This document shows, piece by piece, positions 43,088-52,095 of a DNA stretch of 64,000 nt. The position numbers and the translations under genes are program-made. Below the pieces are notes generated by a model, which was not told where the DNA came from, did not search any database, and worked only from the letters and a program-made list of their open reading frames with translations. The stretch covers positions 186,001 to 250,000 of the forward strand of contig WRPG01000001.1 of NCBI GenBank assembly GCA_009773355.1, read 5' to 3'. The stretch is from Limisphaerales bacterium (GTDB lineage: Bacteria; Verrucomicrobiota; Verrucomicrobiia; Limisphaerales; SXTU01). Within the stretch, counting starts at the first letter, position 1, and each line of letters opens with the position of its first letter.

Positions 43088-43161
43088 CCCCAAAGATTCA
43101 GGGAAGACAAGGATCGAGCAGGTGAAGGCGGGCCAATCTTTGCCTTGCCTGAATCTTTGGG
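43088..43161. repeat. Inverted-repeat element with terminator-like end
   Basis: Arms of 26 bp with 3 mismatches (CCCAAAGATTCAGG at the left, CCTGAATCTTTGGG at the right), followed by GCTTTTT. It begins 20 nt after the methyltransferase stop and could act as a terminator as well as a repeat. Confidence 0.75.
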
Positions 43162-43256
43162 CTTTTTCCGAATGTCGGGGCCATTCGCCGCCGATGGTTA
43201 AGCTTGCCGCGCCGCCGGGGCTTTGCCATCTTGGCGCTACGTTCAGCCCAAACCCG

Positions 43257-45728
43257 ATGTCCCGCCCTCACGGCAAACGGCTTCAGTGGCACGCAGCGTT
43301 CCTCGGACTGCTGCTGGCTTGGGGAGTGTGCGCGCCCGGCGCGTGCGCGGCGGAGGACAGTTATCAGAAAGCCCCTGCCCCCATCGGCGAACTGCTCTCC
43401 ACGCCCGCCGCGCCCTCGGTCCACTTTAATCCGCAGCGCGACGCGATGATCATCTACCGCGCCGAGCGGCACCCGCCGGTCGCGGATTTGGCGGAGCCGG
43501 TGCTGCGCCTCGCCGGCCTGCGCATCAACCCGCTCAACAACGGCCCGCACCGCACCGCGCGCTGCGTCGAGCTGACGTTGCACCCGCTGCCCGAGGGCAA
43601 GGAGCGGCCCATCCCGATCCAGCCCGGCGCGCGCATCACGCCGCCGGCGTGGTCGCCGGATGGGAAACAATTCGCCTACCTTCGCTTCGGCTCGCGCGAG
43701 GTCGAGCTGTGGGTGGGCGACGCCAAGCGCGGTTCCGTCCGCCGCCTGCGTGGCGGCCTCAACGCCGCCATCGGCGAGGCGTTCCAGTGGATGCCCGACA
43801 GCCAGTCGCTCCTTTGCCAGACCCTCCCGGCGAACCGCCCCAAGCCGCCCGCAGTGCCGCGCTCGCCGGAAGGCCCGGTGGTGCAGGAAACCACCGGCAA
43901 GGCCGCCCCCGCGCGGACCTTCCAAGACCTCTTCGAGTCGCCGCACGACGAAGACTTGTTCGACTACTACGCCACGTCGCAACTCGCGCTCGTGAACGCG
44001 AAGAGCGGCGAATCCAAACTCATCGGCCCGCCCGCGATCTTCTCCACGCTCGACGCCTCGCCGGACGGCCAGCATATCCTCGCGTCGCACATTCAGCGGC
44101 CCTACTCCTACCAGCTCCCGGCCACGATGTTCCCGCGCACGGTTGAAGTGCTGACGCTCGACGGCAAGGTCGCGTTCCACCTCGCCAGCCTGCCGCTCGC
44201 GGAGGAAATCCCCATCGGCGGCGTGCGCACCGGCCCGCGCAGCTACCAGTGGCGTCCGACCAGCCCAGCGACGCTCGCGTGGGTCGAGGCGCTCGACGGC
44301 GGCGACCCGCGCAAAAAGGTCGCGCACCGCGACCGCATCCTGATGCTGGACGCGCCCTTCACCGGCAACCCGATTGAGCTGGAGCAGCTTGAGCATCGCT
44401 TCCAAGGCCTGACCTGGACCGAGCGGCCCGACATGGCACTCGTGCGCGAGTATCAGGCCAGCCGACGCTGGAACCGCACCTGGCTCATCAACCCCAGCGC
44501 GCCGACCGAGCCGTCTCGCTTGCTCTGGGACGTTTCCTCGCAGGATCGCTACAGCGACCCCGGCTCGCCCCTGCTCCGTCCGCTGACCAACGGCTTCCGC
44601 GTCGCGCGCGTGCATGAAGGCAGCCTCTTCCTCGTCGGCGCGGGCGCGACGCCCGACGGCGAGCGCCCGTTCCTCGACACGTTCAACCTCGTTTCCCTGC
44701 GCTCCGAGCGCCTGTTCCAAAGCGACGAGGCCTCGCACGAGTCCGTCGTCGCCCTGCTCAAGCCTGACGCCGCGCAGTTCATCACCCGCCGCGAATCGCC
44801 CACGCGCCCGGCCAACTACTTCATCCGCACCCTCGCCGATGGCGCGCGCCAGCCGATCACGGAGTTCCCCGACCTCATGCCGCAGCTCCGCGGCATCCGC
44901 AAACAGCTCGTCACCTACCAGCGCCCCGACGGCGTGCCGCTCTCCTTCACCCTCTACCTGCCCGCCGACCACCAGCCCGGCCAGCGCCTGCCGACGGTCC
45001 TCTGGGCCTACCCACGCGAATTCAACGACCCCGACACCGCCGGCCAGGTCACCACCACGGCGAACCGTTACACCACCTTCAGCGGCGCGAGCCACCTCTT
45101 CCTCGTCACGCAGGGCTACGCCGTCCTCGACAGCGCCACGATGCCCGTCATCGGCGACACCAAGAAAGCCAACGACACCTTCCTCGAACAAATCATCTCC
45201 AGCGCCAAGGCCGCCGTGGACAAGGCCGTGGAGATGGGCATCGCCGACCCGAACCGCGTGGGCGTGGGCGGCCACAGCTACGGCGCGTTCATGGTGGCGA
45301 ACCTCATGGCGCACACGGACATCTTCAAGGCCGGCATCGCGCGCAGTGGCGCCTACAACCGCACCCTCACGCCCTTCGGCTTCCAGAACGAGCGCCGCAC
45401 CCTCTGGGACGCGCCGGAGGTTTACGCGCGCATGTCGCCCTTCATGTTCGCCCACCGCATCAACGAGCCGCTGCTGCTCATCCACGGCGAGGCGGACAAC
45501 AACCCCGGCACCTTCCCCATGCAGAGCGAGCGCCTCTATCAGGCCGTGAAGGGCAACGGCGGCACCGCGCGCCTCGTGCTGCTCCCGCACGAGAGCCACG
45601 GCTACGAGGCCCGCGAAAGCGTCGAGCACGTCCTCTGGGAAACCCTCCACTGGTTTGACAAATACGTGAAGCGCGCCCCCGAGCCGGCGGTGAGCACCTT
45701 CACGCCGAGCGACCTCCCGCCGCCGTGA
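43257..45728 (+). CDS. Exported S9-family peptidase (prolyl oligopeptidase-like)
   Basis: 823 residues from ATG 43257, with a signal peptide (LGLLLAWGVCAPGACA). A beta-propeller-like N-terminal part of about 550 residues (repeating WSPDGKQFAYL, TLDASPDGQHIL) precedes an alpha/beta hydrolase domain with Ser674 in GGHSYGAF, Asp747 in HGEADNN and His781 in HESHGY, the complete triad. Closest in layout to the acylaminoacyl/glutamyl endopeptidase-type S9 group. It follows a repeat and is not in a clear operon. Confidence 0.88.
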   Translation: MSRPHGKRLQWHAAFLGLLLAWGVCAPGACAAEDSYQKAPAPIGELLSTPAAPSVHFNPQRDAMIIYRAERHPPVADLAEPVLRLAGLRINPLNNGPHRTARCVELTLHPLPEGKERPIPIQPGARITPPAWSPDGKQFAYLRFGSREVELWVGDAKRGSVRRLRGGLNAAIGEAFQWMPDSQSLLCQTLPANRPKPPAVPRSPEGPVVQETTGKAAPARTFQDLFESPHDEDLFDYYATSQLALVNAKSGESKLIGPPAIFSTLDASPDGQHILASHIQRPYSYQLPATMFPRTVEVLTLDGKVAFHLASLPLAEEIPIGGVRTGPRSYQWRPTSPATLAWVEALDGGDPRKKVAHRDRILMLDAPFTGNPIELEQLEHRFQGLTWTERPDMALVREYQASRRWNRTWLINPSAPTEPSRLLWDVSSQDRYSDPGSPLLRPLTNGFRVARVHEGSLFLVGAGATPDGERPFLDTFNLVSLRSERLFQSDEASHESVVALLKPDAAQFITRRESPTRPANYFIRTLADGARQPITEFPDLMPQLRGIRKQLVTYQRPDGVPLSFTLYLPADHQPGQRLPTVLWAYPREFNDPDTAGQVTTTANRYTTFSGASHLFLVTQGYAVLDSATMPVIGDTKKANDTFLEQIISSAKAAVDKAVEMGIADPNRVGVGGHSYGAFMVANLMAHTDIFKAGIARSGAYNRTLTPFGFQNERRTLWDAPEVYARMSPFMFAHRINEPLLLIHGEADNNPGTFPMQSERLYQAVKGNGGTARLVLLPHESHGYEARESVEHVLWETLHWFDKYVKRAPEPAVSTFTPSDLPPP

Positions 45729-45731
45729 AAC

Positions 45732-45793
45732 CGGAGCGCAGGTGTCCAACCTGCGCGTCCTCGTCCAGCCGCAGGTTGGACACCTGCGCTCCG
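45732..45793. repeat. REP-like inverted repeat, family 2, copy 3 (perfect)
   Basis: Perfect 24-bp arms (CGGAGCGCAGGTGTCCAACC... and reverse complement), the cleanest of the three family 2 copies. It starts 3 nt after the S9 peptidase stop. A remnant of the right arm is also visible at 53571-53593. Confidence 0.9.
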
Positions 45794-45845
45794 AGAAATT
45801 TCTTTCCACTTCCGCCCGCCTTCTGCTTCGCTTGCCGCCCAGACC

Positions 45846-46778
45846 ATGAACCCGATCACCCGCCGCCATTTCCTCCAGACCACCGCCGCCACCCTGCTCG
45901 CCGCGCCCGCCGCGCGGGCCATCGAGCCGCTGGGCCGCACCGGCAAGGCCCGTCTGCAACTCAGCCTCGCCGCCTACTCGTTCCGCGAGTTCTTCGCGGG
46001 CGAACTCCAGCGCGGCGCGGGCAAGAAAGGCCCGGCCCCGGGCGCCTCGATGGACATGTTCAAGTTCCTCGATTTCTGCGCCGAGCACGGCTGCGACGGC
46101 GCGGAGCTGACGAGCTATTTCTTCCCCAAGGCGCTCTCCGCCGACTATCTGGTGCAGGTGCGCCGGCACGCGTTCCTCAAGGGCGTGGCCGTCAGCGGCA
46201 CGGCCATCGGCAACAACTTCTCGCATCCCAAGGGCGAGAAGCGCGACGCGGAGATCGCGCTGACGAAACAATGGATTGACCGCGCCGCCGTGCTGGGCGC
46301 GCCGCACATCCGCGTCTTCGCCGGGCAGACCAAGGAGCTGGACCGGGAGGCGGCGGACAAGCTCGTGGTCGCCGCGCTGGAGGAGTGCAGCGATTACGCC
46401 GGGCAGAAGGGCATCTTCCTCGGCATCGAGAACCACGACGCCATCGGCAGCGCGGAGCACCTGCTCAAGCTCATCAAGCCGGTCAACAGCCGCTGGCTCG
46501 GCGTGAACCTCGACTCCGGCAACTTCCGCACCGCCGATCCCTACAAGGACTTTGCCGAAATCGCGCCCTACGCGGTCAACGTGCAGCTCAAGACGGAGAT
46601 CAACCCCGTGGGCGCGGCCACGAAAGGTCCGCAGCCGGCGGACCTGCCGCGCTTCGTGAAGCTGCTGCGCGCGGCCCACTACCAGGGCTTCGTGGCGCTG
46701 GAGTTCGAGGGCAAGGAAGACCCCTTCAAGGCCGTGCCGCCGGTGCTCAAGCGGATGAAGGAGTTGTTCGCCGCGTAA
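45846..46778 (+). CDS. Tat-exported sugar phosphate isomerase/epimerase-like protein
   Basis: 310 residues. The N-terminus has a Tat-type signal (TRRHFLQTTAATLLAAPAARA). The body is a xylose-isomerase-like TIM barrel (QLSLAAYSFREFF, IFLGIENHDAIG, WLGVNLDSGNFR, VALEFEGKED) with acidic residues at the barrel ends suited to a divalent metal. Such secreted isomerase-like proteins are abundant in Planctomycetes and Verrucomicrobiota. Specific substrate unknown. The stop TAA is 1 nt before a repeat. Confidence 0.88.
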   Translation: MNPITRRHFLQTTAATLLAAPAARAIEPLGRTGKARLQLSLAAYSFREFFAGELQRGAGKKGPAPGASMDMFKFLDFCAEHGCDGAELTSYFFPKALSADYLVQVRRHAFLKGVAVSGTAIGNNFSHPKGEKRDAEIALTKQWIDRAAVLGAPHIRVFAGQTKELDREAADKLVVAALEECSDYAGQKGIFLGIENHDAIGSAEHLLKLIKPVNSRWLGVNLDSGNFRTADPYKDFAEIAPYAVNVQLKTEINPVGAATKGPQPADLPRFVKLLRAAHYQGFVALEFEGKEDPFKAVPPVLKRMKELFAA

Positions 46779-46779
46779 T

Positions 46780-46849
46780 CGTAGTCGCAACCTTCAGGTT
46801 GCGGATCGGTCCTGCTTACCAGACTCGCAGGCTCAAGCCTGCGACTACG
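46780..46849. repeat. REPIN-like element with GTAG feet (family 3)
   Basis: Each arm is GTAG-T-CGCA followed by a hairpin (CGCAACCTTCAGGTTGCG at the left; CGCAGGCTCAAGCCTGCG at the right). The outer 10 bp are complementary; the inner stems differ but have the same geometry. It starts 1 nt after the upstream stop. Confidence 0.82.
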
Positions 46850-46851
46850 GC

Positions 46852-46880
46852 TTGCCCGCCCTGCCCCGCCTCCCTACGCT
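46852..46880 (+). promoter_or_regulatory. Predicted sigma-70 promoter for the nucleoside transporter
   Basis: TTGCCC, 17 nt, TACGCT, ending 8 nt before the ATG at 46889. Same spacing and boxes as the predicted promoters of sppA and the M24 peptidase gene. Confidence 0.5.
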
Positions 46881-46888
46881 TCGCCGCC

Positions 46889-48136
46889 ATGCTCCTCAAG
46901 CTCACCAGCCTCCTCGGACTGGCCGCGTTCCTCGCGATGGCCTGGGCACTGTCCACCGACCGGAAGCGGTTTCCCTGGCGCACCGTCATCACCGGCGTGC
47001 TGCTCCAGTTTGTCTTCGGGTTGTTGATCCTCAAAACGGAACCCGGGCAGAAGTTCTTCAAGAGCTTCTCCGACGCCGTCAGCGCCGTGCTCGGCTACGC
47101 GGCGGAAGGCTCCAGCTTCGTCTTCGGCCCGCTGGCGAACGCGGAGGCCATTCAGAAGGGGCTGGCCATCCCCTCCGGCTTTGTCTTCGTCGTCACCGTC
47201 ACCGGCACCATCATCTTCGTCTCCGCGCTGTCGTCCCTGCTCTATCACTACGGCGTGCTGCAATTCATCGTGCGCGGCGTGGCCTGGGTGATGGAGCGAC
47301 TGATGAAGACCAGCGGCAGCGAAAGCCTCGCGGCGGCGGCGAACATCTTCATGGGCCAGACCGAGGCCCCGCTCATCATCAAGCCCTACCTGCCCAAGAT
47401 GACCCGCAGCGAAATCATGGCCCTGATGACCGGCGGCATGGCGACCATCGCGGGCGGCGTGCTGGCGGCGTATGTGGGCTTCGGCGTTTCCGCCGGGCAC
47501 CTGCTCACGGCGTCCGTCATGAGCGCGCCCGCCGCGCTGCTCATCGCCAAGATCATGCTGCCCGAGACCGAGGTGAGCGAGACCGCTGCCGGCGCGAACG
47601 CCAAGATCGAGCGCCAGTCCCACAACGGCCTCGACGCCCTCTGCCGCGGCGCGAGCGACGGCGCGCTGCTCTCGATCAACGTCATGGCCATGCTCATCGC
47701 CTTCGTGGCGGTCGTCGCGCTGGCCAACGGCCTGTTGAGCTGGGGGCTGGGCGAGCTGGGCGTGAAACACGACGCGCCGCTGCAAACCCTGTTCGGCTGG
47801 CTGAACTACCCCTTCGCCTGGCTCATGGGCGTGCCGCTTAAGGACTGCTTCGCCGTAGGGCAAATTCTCGGCGAGCGCATCGTCCTCAACGAGTTCATCG
47901 GCTACCTCTCGCTGGCGAAGGTGCAGGCCACGCTCGACCCGCGAAGCGTCACGCTCACCACCTACGCGCTGTGCGGCTTCGCGAACTTCGCCAGCATCGC
48001 CATCCAGATCGGCGGCATCGGCTCGATGATGCCCGAGCGCCGCGCGGACCTCGCCCAGATCGGCCTGCGCGCGATGATCGGCGGCCTGCTGGCCTGCTAC
48101 GTGACGGCGACCATCGCCGGCCTGCTGGTGAACTGA
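46889..48136 (+). CDS. Concentrative nucleoside transporter (NupC/CNT family)
   Basis: 415 residues with about ten hydrophobic segments. The CNT signature elements are present: AANIFMGQTEAPLIIKPYL, NEFIGYLSL near the C-terminus and the GFANFASIAIQIGG helix. CNT proteins import nucleosides with protons or sodium. This fits the nucleoside salvage enzymes elsewhere in the window. The following MFS gene begins 12 nt after the stop. Confidence 0.92.
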   Translation: MLLKLTSLLGLAAFLAMAWALSTDRKRFPWRTVITGVLLQFVFGLLILKTEPGQKFFKSFSDAVSAVLGYAAEGSSFVFGPLANAEAIQKGLAIPSGFVFVVTVTGTIIFVSALSSLLYHYGVLQFIVRGVAWVMERLMKTSGSESLAAAANIFMGQTEAPLIIKPYLPKMTRSEIMALMTGGMATIAGGVLAAYVGFGVSAGHLLTASVMSAPAALLIAKIMLPETEVSETAAGANAKIERQSHNGLDALCRGASDGALLSINVMAMLIAFVAVVALANGLLSWGLGELGVKHDAPLQTLFGWLNYPFAWLMGVPLKDCFAVGQILGERIVLNEFIGYLSLAKVQATLDPRSVTLTTYALCGFANFASIAIQIGGIGSMMPERRADLAQIGLRAMIGGLLACYVTATIAGLLVN

Positions 48137-48148
48137 ACCTCACCGCGC

Positions 48149-49504
48149 ATGGCCAACGAACCCTCCGGCACCCCCACCGCCTCCGCCCTCGACCGCGCCC
48201 GCACCAAGGCCTACTGGCGCCTCCTCCCGCTCCTCTTCGTCTGCTACGTCATCGCCTACGTGGACCGCGCGAACGTCTCCATCGCCAAGCTCACGATGAC
48301 GCGCGACCTGCCGGGCTTCGACAACGCCGTCATCGGCCTCGGCGCGGGGATGTTCTTCCTCGGCTACTTCCTGCTGGAGATTCCCGGCACGCTCATCGTC
48401 GAGCGCTGGAGCGCGCGCAAATGGATCAGCCGCATCATGGTCTCGTGGGGCATCGTGGCCGCGCTCACGGCGCTGGTGAAGACGCCGGAGCAGTTCTACG
48501 GCGTGCGCTTCTTCCTGGGCCTCGCGGAAGCCGGCTTCTTCCCCGGCATCATCGTCTATCTCACGCACTGGTTCCCCAGCCGCGACCGCGCCAAGGCGCT
48601 GGCCTACTTCCTTGTCGCCACGCCCTTCGCGCAGATCTTCAGCCCGAAGATTTCCAACGCCCTGCTCAAGATCGGCACCGACGAGGTCGTCAACGGCGTC
48701 ACCGTGCATCACCCGGAGCTGTTCGGCCTCGAAGGCTGGCAGTGCGTCTACATCTTCTGGGGCATCCCTGCCGTGGTGCTGGGCGTCGTCGTGCTTTTCG
48801 CCATGACCGACCGGCCCAAGGACGCCAAGTGGCTCACGACCGAGGAACGCGACGCCTTGGAAGCGGAGCTGGAACGCGAACGCGTCAGCCGCTCGCAAGG
48901 CAAACGCATGACCGTGCTGGAAGCCCTGCGCCACCCCAAGGTGCTCCTGCTCGCGCTGGCCTACTTCTGCACCGTCACCGGCAGCTACGGCATCGAGTTC
49001 TTCCTGCCGAGCATCTTGAAGGACTGGTATGGCATGAGTTTCAACCAGCTCACCTGGCTCGTCATGCTCCCGCCAATGCTCGGCCTGACCGGGCAGCTCT
49101 TTGTCGGCTGGAGTTCCGACCGGCACAAGGAACGCCGCTACCACGCCGTCGTGCCCATCATCATTGGTGCGAGCGCCATCGGTCTCGCGCCCTTCACGCG
49201 CGGCGAGCTGTGGCTCACCGTGCTGTGCTTCATGGTGGCCTTCGCGGGGTTCAAGTCCTACATGCCGGCCTTCTGGTCGCTGCCCAGCCTCTTCCTCACC
49301 GAGGCGGCGGCGGCGGGCAGCATCGGCCTCATCAACTCCATCGGCAACCTCGGCGGCTTCCTCGGCCCGACCGTGCTGGGCGCGGTGGAGAAGAGCACCG
49401 GCTCCTACGCCGGCGGCCTCTGGTTCCTGTGCGCCTCAATGCTCGTCTCGTCCGGGATCATCTTCTTCCTCGGGCTGGGGCACCGGGAGGAAGTGGGGAA
49501 GTGA
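48149..49504 (+). CDS. MFS transporter, anion:cation symporter family
   Basis: 451 residues with twelve predicted membrane segments. It has the ACS-family N-terminal motif YVIAYVDRANVSIAK, a central cytoplasmic loop of about 30 charged residues and a second-half YFCTVTGSYGIEFFLPSIL segment. Substrates of ACS members are organic anions such as hexuronates, phthalate or glucarate; here not known. In operon with the nucleoside transporter (12-nt gap). Confidence 0.9.
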   Translation: MANEPSGTPTASALDRARTKAYWRLLPLLFVCYVIAYVDRANVSIAKLTMTRDLPGFDNAVIGLGAGMFFLGYFLLEIPGTLIVERWSARKWISRIMVSWGIVAALTALVKTPEQFYGVRFFLGLAEAGFFPGIIVYLTHWFPSRDRAKALAYFLVATPFAQIFSPKISNALLKIGTDEVVNGVTVHHPELFGLEGWQCVYIFWGIPAVVLGVVVLFAMTDRPKDAKWLTTEERDALEAELERERVSRSQGKRMTVLEALRHPKVLLLALAYFCTVTGSYGIEFFLPSILKDWYGMSFNQLTWLVMLPPMLGLTGQLFVGWSSDRHKERRYHAVVPIIIGASAIGLAPFTRGELWLTVLCFMVAFAGFKSYMPAFWSLPSLFLTEAAAAGSIGLINSIGNLGGFLGPTVLGAVEKSTGSYAGGLWFLCASMLVSSGIIFFLGLGHREEVGK

Positions 49505-49536
49505 ACCGTGTCGTGCCGCCGTAAGCGCTCCACGCC

Positions 49537-50160
49537 TCACTTGGCCTTCTGGACTGCATAGACCCGCGCAAACCATTGCGGCGGCGTCTCGGTGCCGCCG
49601 GGCGCGGGGGGGGGCGGCGTCTTGCCGACGACGGCAAGCCGGATGACACCGCTGTCCACCAGCGACTTGACCAGCGGCGACTGCGTTCCCAAAACCACCA
49701 GGCTCGCCTGGCTGCCCTTCAGCGCGGCGATGTCGTTCGGCGGCAGTGATTGCGGGAAGTTGCCGAGATAGACCAAGGCCTTTGCGCCCGCGCCCATGCC
49801 GGCCAGTTTGGTCGCGTGCTGGGGCGGCCAAAATCGCGGATCCTCCGACATGCTGCGGGGAAGCTCCCTCACTTCCTTGAGCGTCACGCCCTTGCTCTTT
49901 CCCAAACCGGCCTTGAAGCCTTTGACCTGTGCCTCCGCGCTTGGGTTCTTGGTGCCGTCCATGGTTTCCACCACCAGCACGACGCTGCCCTGATTGTTGA
50001 GGAGCGCGGCGGTCTCGGCGGCCAACGTCGAACCGAGGTATTCGAAGGGCTTCGTGCTCGCGCGGGGTGAATCACCGGAATTGGAGCGCACGAGATGGAC
50101 GACCGAACCGGCGATGGCAAGGACGGCGACCAAGGCGATCAGGAGCGTTTTCTTATCCAT
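49537..50160 (-). CDS. Single-TM exported protein, paralogue of 51400
   Basis: 207 residues. N-terminal transmembrane anchor (LLIALVAVLAIAGSVVHLV) and a soluble domain with the pattern KPFEYLGSTLAAETAALL, a central VVLVVET strand and a C-terminal SGVIRLAVVGKTPPPP...WFARVYAV segment. The gene at 51400 shares these segments in the same order, so the two are paralogues. It follows the pseudopilin gene at 50313 on the same strand after 152 nt. No known family. The Rossmann-like strands suggest a receptor- or ABC-substrate-like fold, but that is speculative. Confidence 0.75.
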   Translation of the reverse strand: MDKKTLLIALVAVLAIAGSVVHLVRSNSGDSPRASTKPFEYLGSTLAAETAALLNNQGSVVLVVETMDGTKNPSAEAQVKGFKAGLGKSKGVTLKEVRELPRSMSEDPRFWPPQHATKLAGMGAGAKALVYLGNFPQSLPPNDIAALKGSQASLVVLGTQSPLVKSLVDSGVIRLAVVGKTPPPPAPGGTETPPQWFARVYAVQKAK

Positions 50161-50312
50161 GATGAGATGCGGAGTGAACTAAATCAGAGCCAAAGTTTTC
50201 GGAGAACGACCCCGGCAGAATCTGCGGAGCCAAACCGAACAAGCCAGACCAAAGCCTTCGCTGCGGCTGTGATCGTAATGGCCTGGCGCTGTCGTTTCCA
50301 CCCCAGGACGAT

Positions 50313-51182
50313 TTAGCGGAGGTTCCAGTTGTTGTCGTTGGCTGTGCCTGAGGCGATGCCACCGAAGGTGATGGGGCTGGTCTTGGGCACCATCTCGGAA
50401 TGTCCGTCCATGAATGTTATGGAGGACTTCCCGTCGTGAGCCGTGCCGATGTTCGGGCTGTAATAGACCAGCGTGTAGTTGTTGGCGTTGGCTGGGTCGC
50501 CGCCGTTGAAGGTCGTCAGGTTGTTGTAGGTGCCCGGCGTGGTCGTGTAGGCATACCACCACAAACTCGCGATGCAGGAGGTTTCAAACGCAAAGACCTT
50601 GTCCGCAGTGCTCCGCACCGTCGTAAGCCGGACGGGGTTGTTGGCCGGAGCTCCAGAGATGTTCGCGCCCAAGCCCGTCGCACCGAGGTAAGGATTAAGC
50701 CGGAAGCGCATGTTCGCGACGAACTTCGTTGACCCATTCGCATAGACCACGGTCGGGATGGATCTTGGATCGTCGTGGGGTTGCACTGGACAATCGTAGC
50801 TGCTGTTGCCGGGTTGACCCGTCGGCCGGCCCGCCGGCGGCGTTGGGAATCCGGTGCAGTTTGCCGGCACGGTCATGTAAGGCGACATCAACGAACCGCC
50901 GCCTGTGGCACTGTAGTATGGCTCGCCAGTGCCGGGGAGGCCCCCAACCGACCAAGCATACGGCAGCCGGTCGTCTTGATCGGCCGCGTAGAGCGAAGAC
51001 GAGATGCCCCATTGCTTCAGGTTGTTCGTGCAGACCGTCCCTTTGCCCTTGCTCTTCGCCTTGGCCAGCGCGGGCAACAACATCCCGGCCAGAATCGCGA
51101 TGATGGCGATGACGACGAGCAGTTCGATCAGGGTGAAGCCGCGCGCGGCGAGTGAACGACCTCGGGATAAAGCAAAGTTCAT
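50313..51182 (-). CDS. Type II secretion-type pseudopilin with H-x9-DG domain (1)
   Basis: 289 residues from ATG 51182. Prepilin peptidase site and helix ([20 protein letters not shown]) followed by [11 protein letters not shown] and a C-terminal H-x9-DG motif ([16 protein letters not shown]). Such proteins are numerous in Verrucomicrobiota and Planctomycetes and likely form surface fibres or secretion pseudopili. It starts 217 nt away from the divergent gene at 51400. Confidence 0.93.
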   Translation of the reverse strand: MNFALSRGRSLAARGFTLIELLVVIAIIAILAGMLLPALAKAKSKGKGTVCTNNLKQWGISSSLYAADQDDRLPYAWSVGGLPGTGEPYYSATGGGSLMSPYMTVPANCTGFPTPPAGRPTGQPGNSSYDCPVQPHDDPRSIPTVVYANGSTKFVANMRFRLNPYLGATGLGANISGAPANNPVRLTTVRSTADKVFAFETSCIASLWWYAYTTTPGTYNNLTTFNGGDPANANNYTLVYYSPNIGTAHDGKSSITFMDGHSEMVPKTSPITFGGIASGTANDNNWNLR

Positions 51183-51399
51183 AATCGGGTCTGGATGTGT
51201 TGCTGCTCTGCCACGGCCTCCCATCGCTGCCAATCACGGCGCACTACCTTTGATCCGCTGGGCGTTAGTTGTTCGTGGTGTCGCAACTTCTGACGCGGCG
51301 GGCTGGTTGTCATTCAGTAGTCTTGCCCGACGGGAGCCTGTCTGGGCGGGAGAACTTGGTTGATTGACCGATGCCGGAGCGACGTCAAGTTGCGCACGG

Positions 51400-52083
51400 A
51401 TGAAACCGAAACCCGTTGTCGAAACGGAAGAGAAGACCCGGCATTACCTGAAGCTGGTCGGAGCGCTCTTGTTCCTGATCGGTGCCGGCTGGTTTCTCTT
51501 TCGCTCGCTACGAGGGGAGGTGCGAGAGCCGAACCTGAAACCGTTTGCGTCGTTGGGAAGCTACGCCGCACTGGAGACTGCGAAACTGCTGGGCAGAGCA
51601 GCTAAGATCCTGGTCATCTACGACAGCAATCCCGTCGGCATGGCGGGAGCCGGAAAGCCCCTGGGCAGGCAAGCAATTGAAGTTGAGTCGTTCAAGGCCA
51701 AACTGGGAAGCTCCGGCCGGTTCTCCTTTGCACCCGACTGGAAGCTCCCACGCCCGGCAATGGCCGTCTCAACTGTTTGGCCGAAGGGGGAGTTTGAGCG
51801 ACTCCTCAGCCAGCAGTCGGCGGAGACGGCGCTGGTGATTTTCTGCGACCCTCCTGCGCTCAACATGACCGACAAAGCCAGACTGAAGGCGCGCTCCGGT
51901 CGCCTCATCCTCGTGGGGGCTTTGATGCCAACGGCCCAAGGCCTAGTGCGGGAAGGCGTCGTGCATCTGGCGGTGGCCACCCGTGTCCCTCCGCGACCGA
52001 GCGAAAAGGCGTCCGAAAGCCCGGACGAATGGGTGGCCCGTGTGTTTGCGAGGCTGACCCCGGAGACGAGCCGTGCCCCCTGA
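51400..52083 (+). CDS. Single-TM exported protein, paralogue of 49537
   Basis: 227 residues from ATG 51400; the ORF track adds 12 residues. It has an N-terminal anchor (LVGALLFLIGAGWFLFRSL), KPFASLGSYAALETAKLL, and the C-terminal GVVHLAVATRVPPRP...DEWVARVFARL block, all shared with the gene at 49537. It faces the second pseudopilin gene, whose stop lies 12 nt from its own. Confidence 0.75.
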   Translation: MKPKPVVETEEKTRHYLKLVGALLFLIGAGWFLFRSLRGEVREPNLKPFASLGSYAALETAKLLGRAAKILVIYDSNPVGMAGAGKPLGRQAIEVESFKAKLGSSGRFSFAPDWKLPRPAMAVSTVWPKGEFERLLSQQSAETALVIFCDPPALNMTDKARLKARSGRLILVGALMPTAQGLVREGVVHLAVATRVPPRPSEKASESPDEWVARVFARLTPETSRAP

Positions 52084-52095
52084 CAGGCACCTGCG

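Noticed and set aside
43088-43168. Simple Rho-independent terminator
   Set aside because: The stem-loop has a large spacer and belongs to an inverted-repeat element; the following T-run may allow termination, but I list it as a repeat.
43098-46790. 1230-codon ORF on the minus strand
   Set aside because: Antisense to the S9 peptidase and isomerase genes; composition is that of a shadow frame and no family motif is visible.
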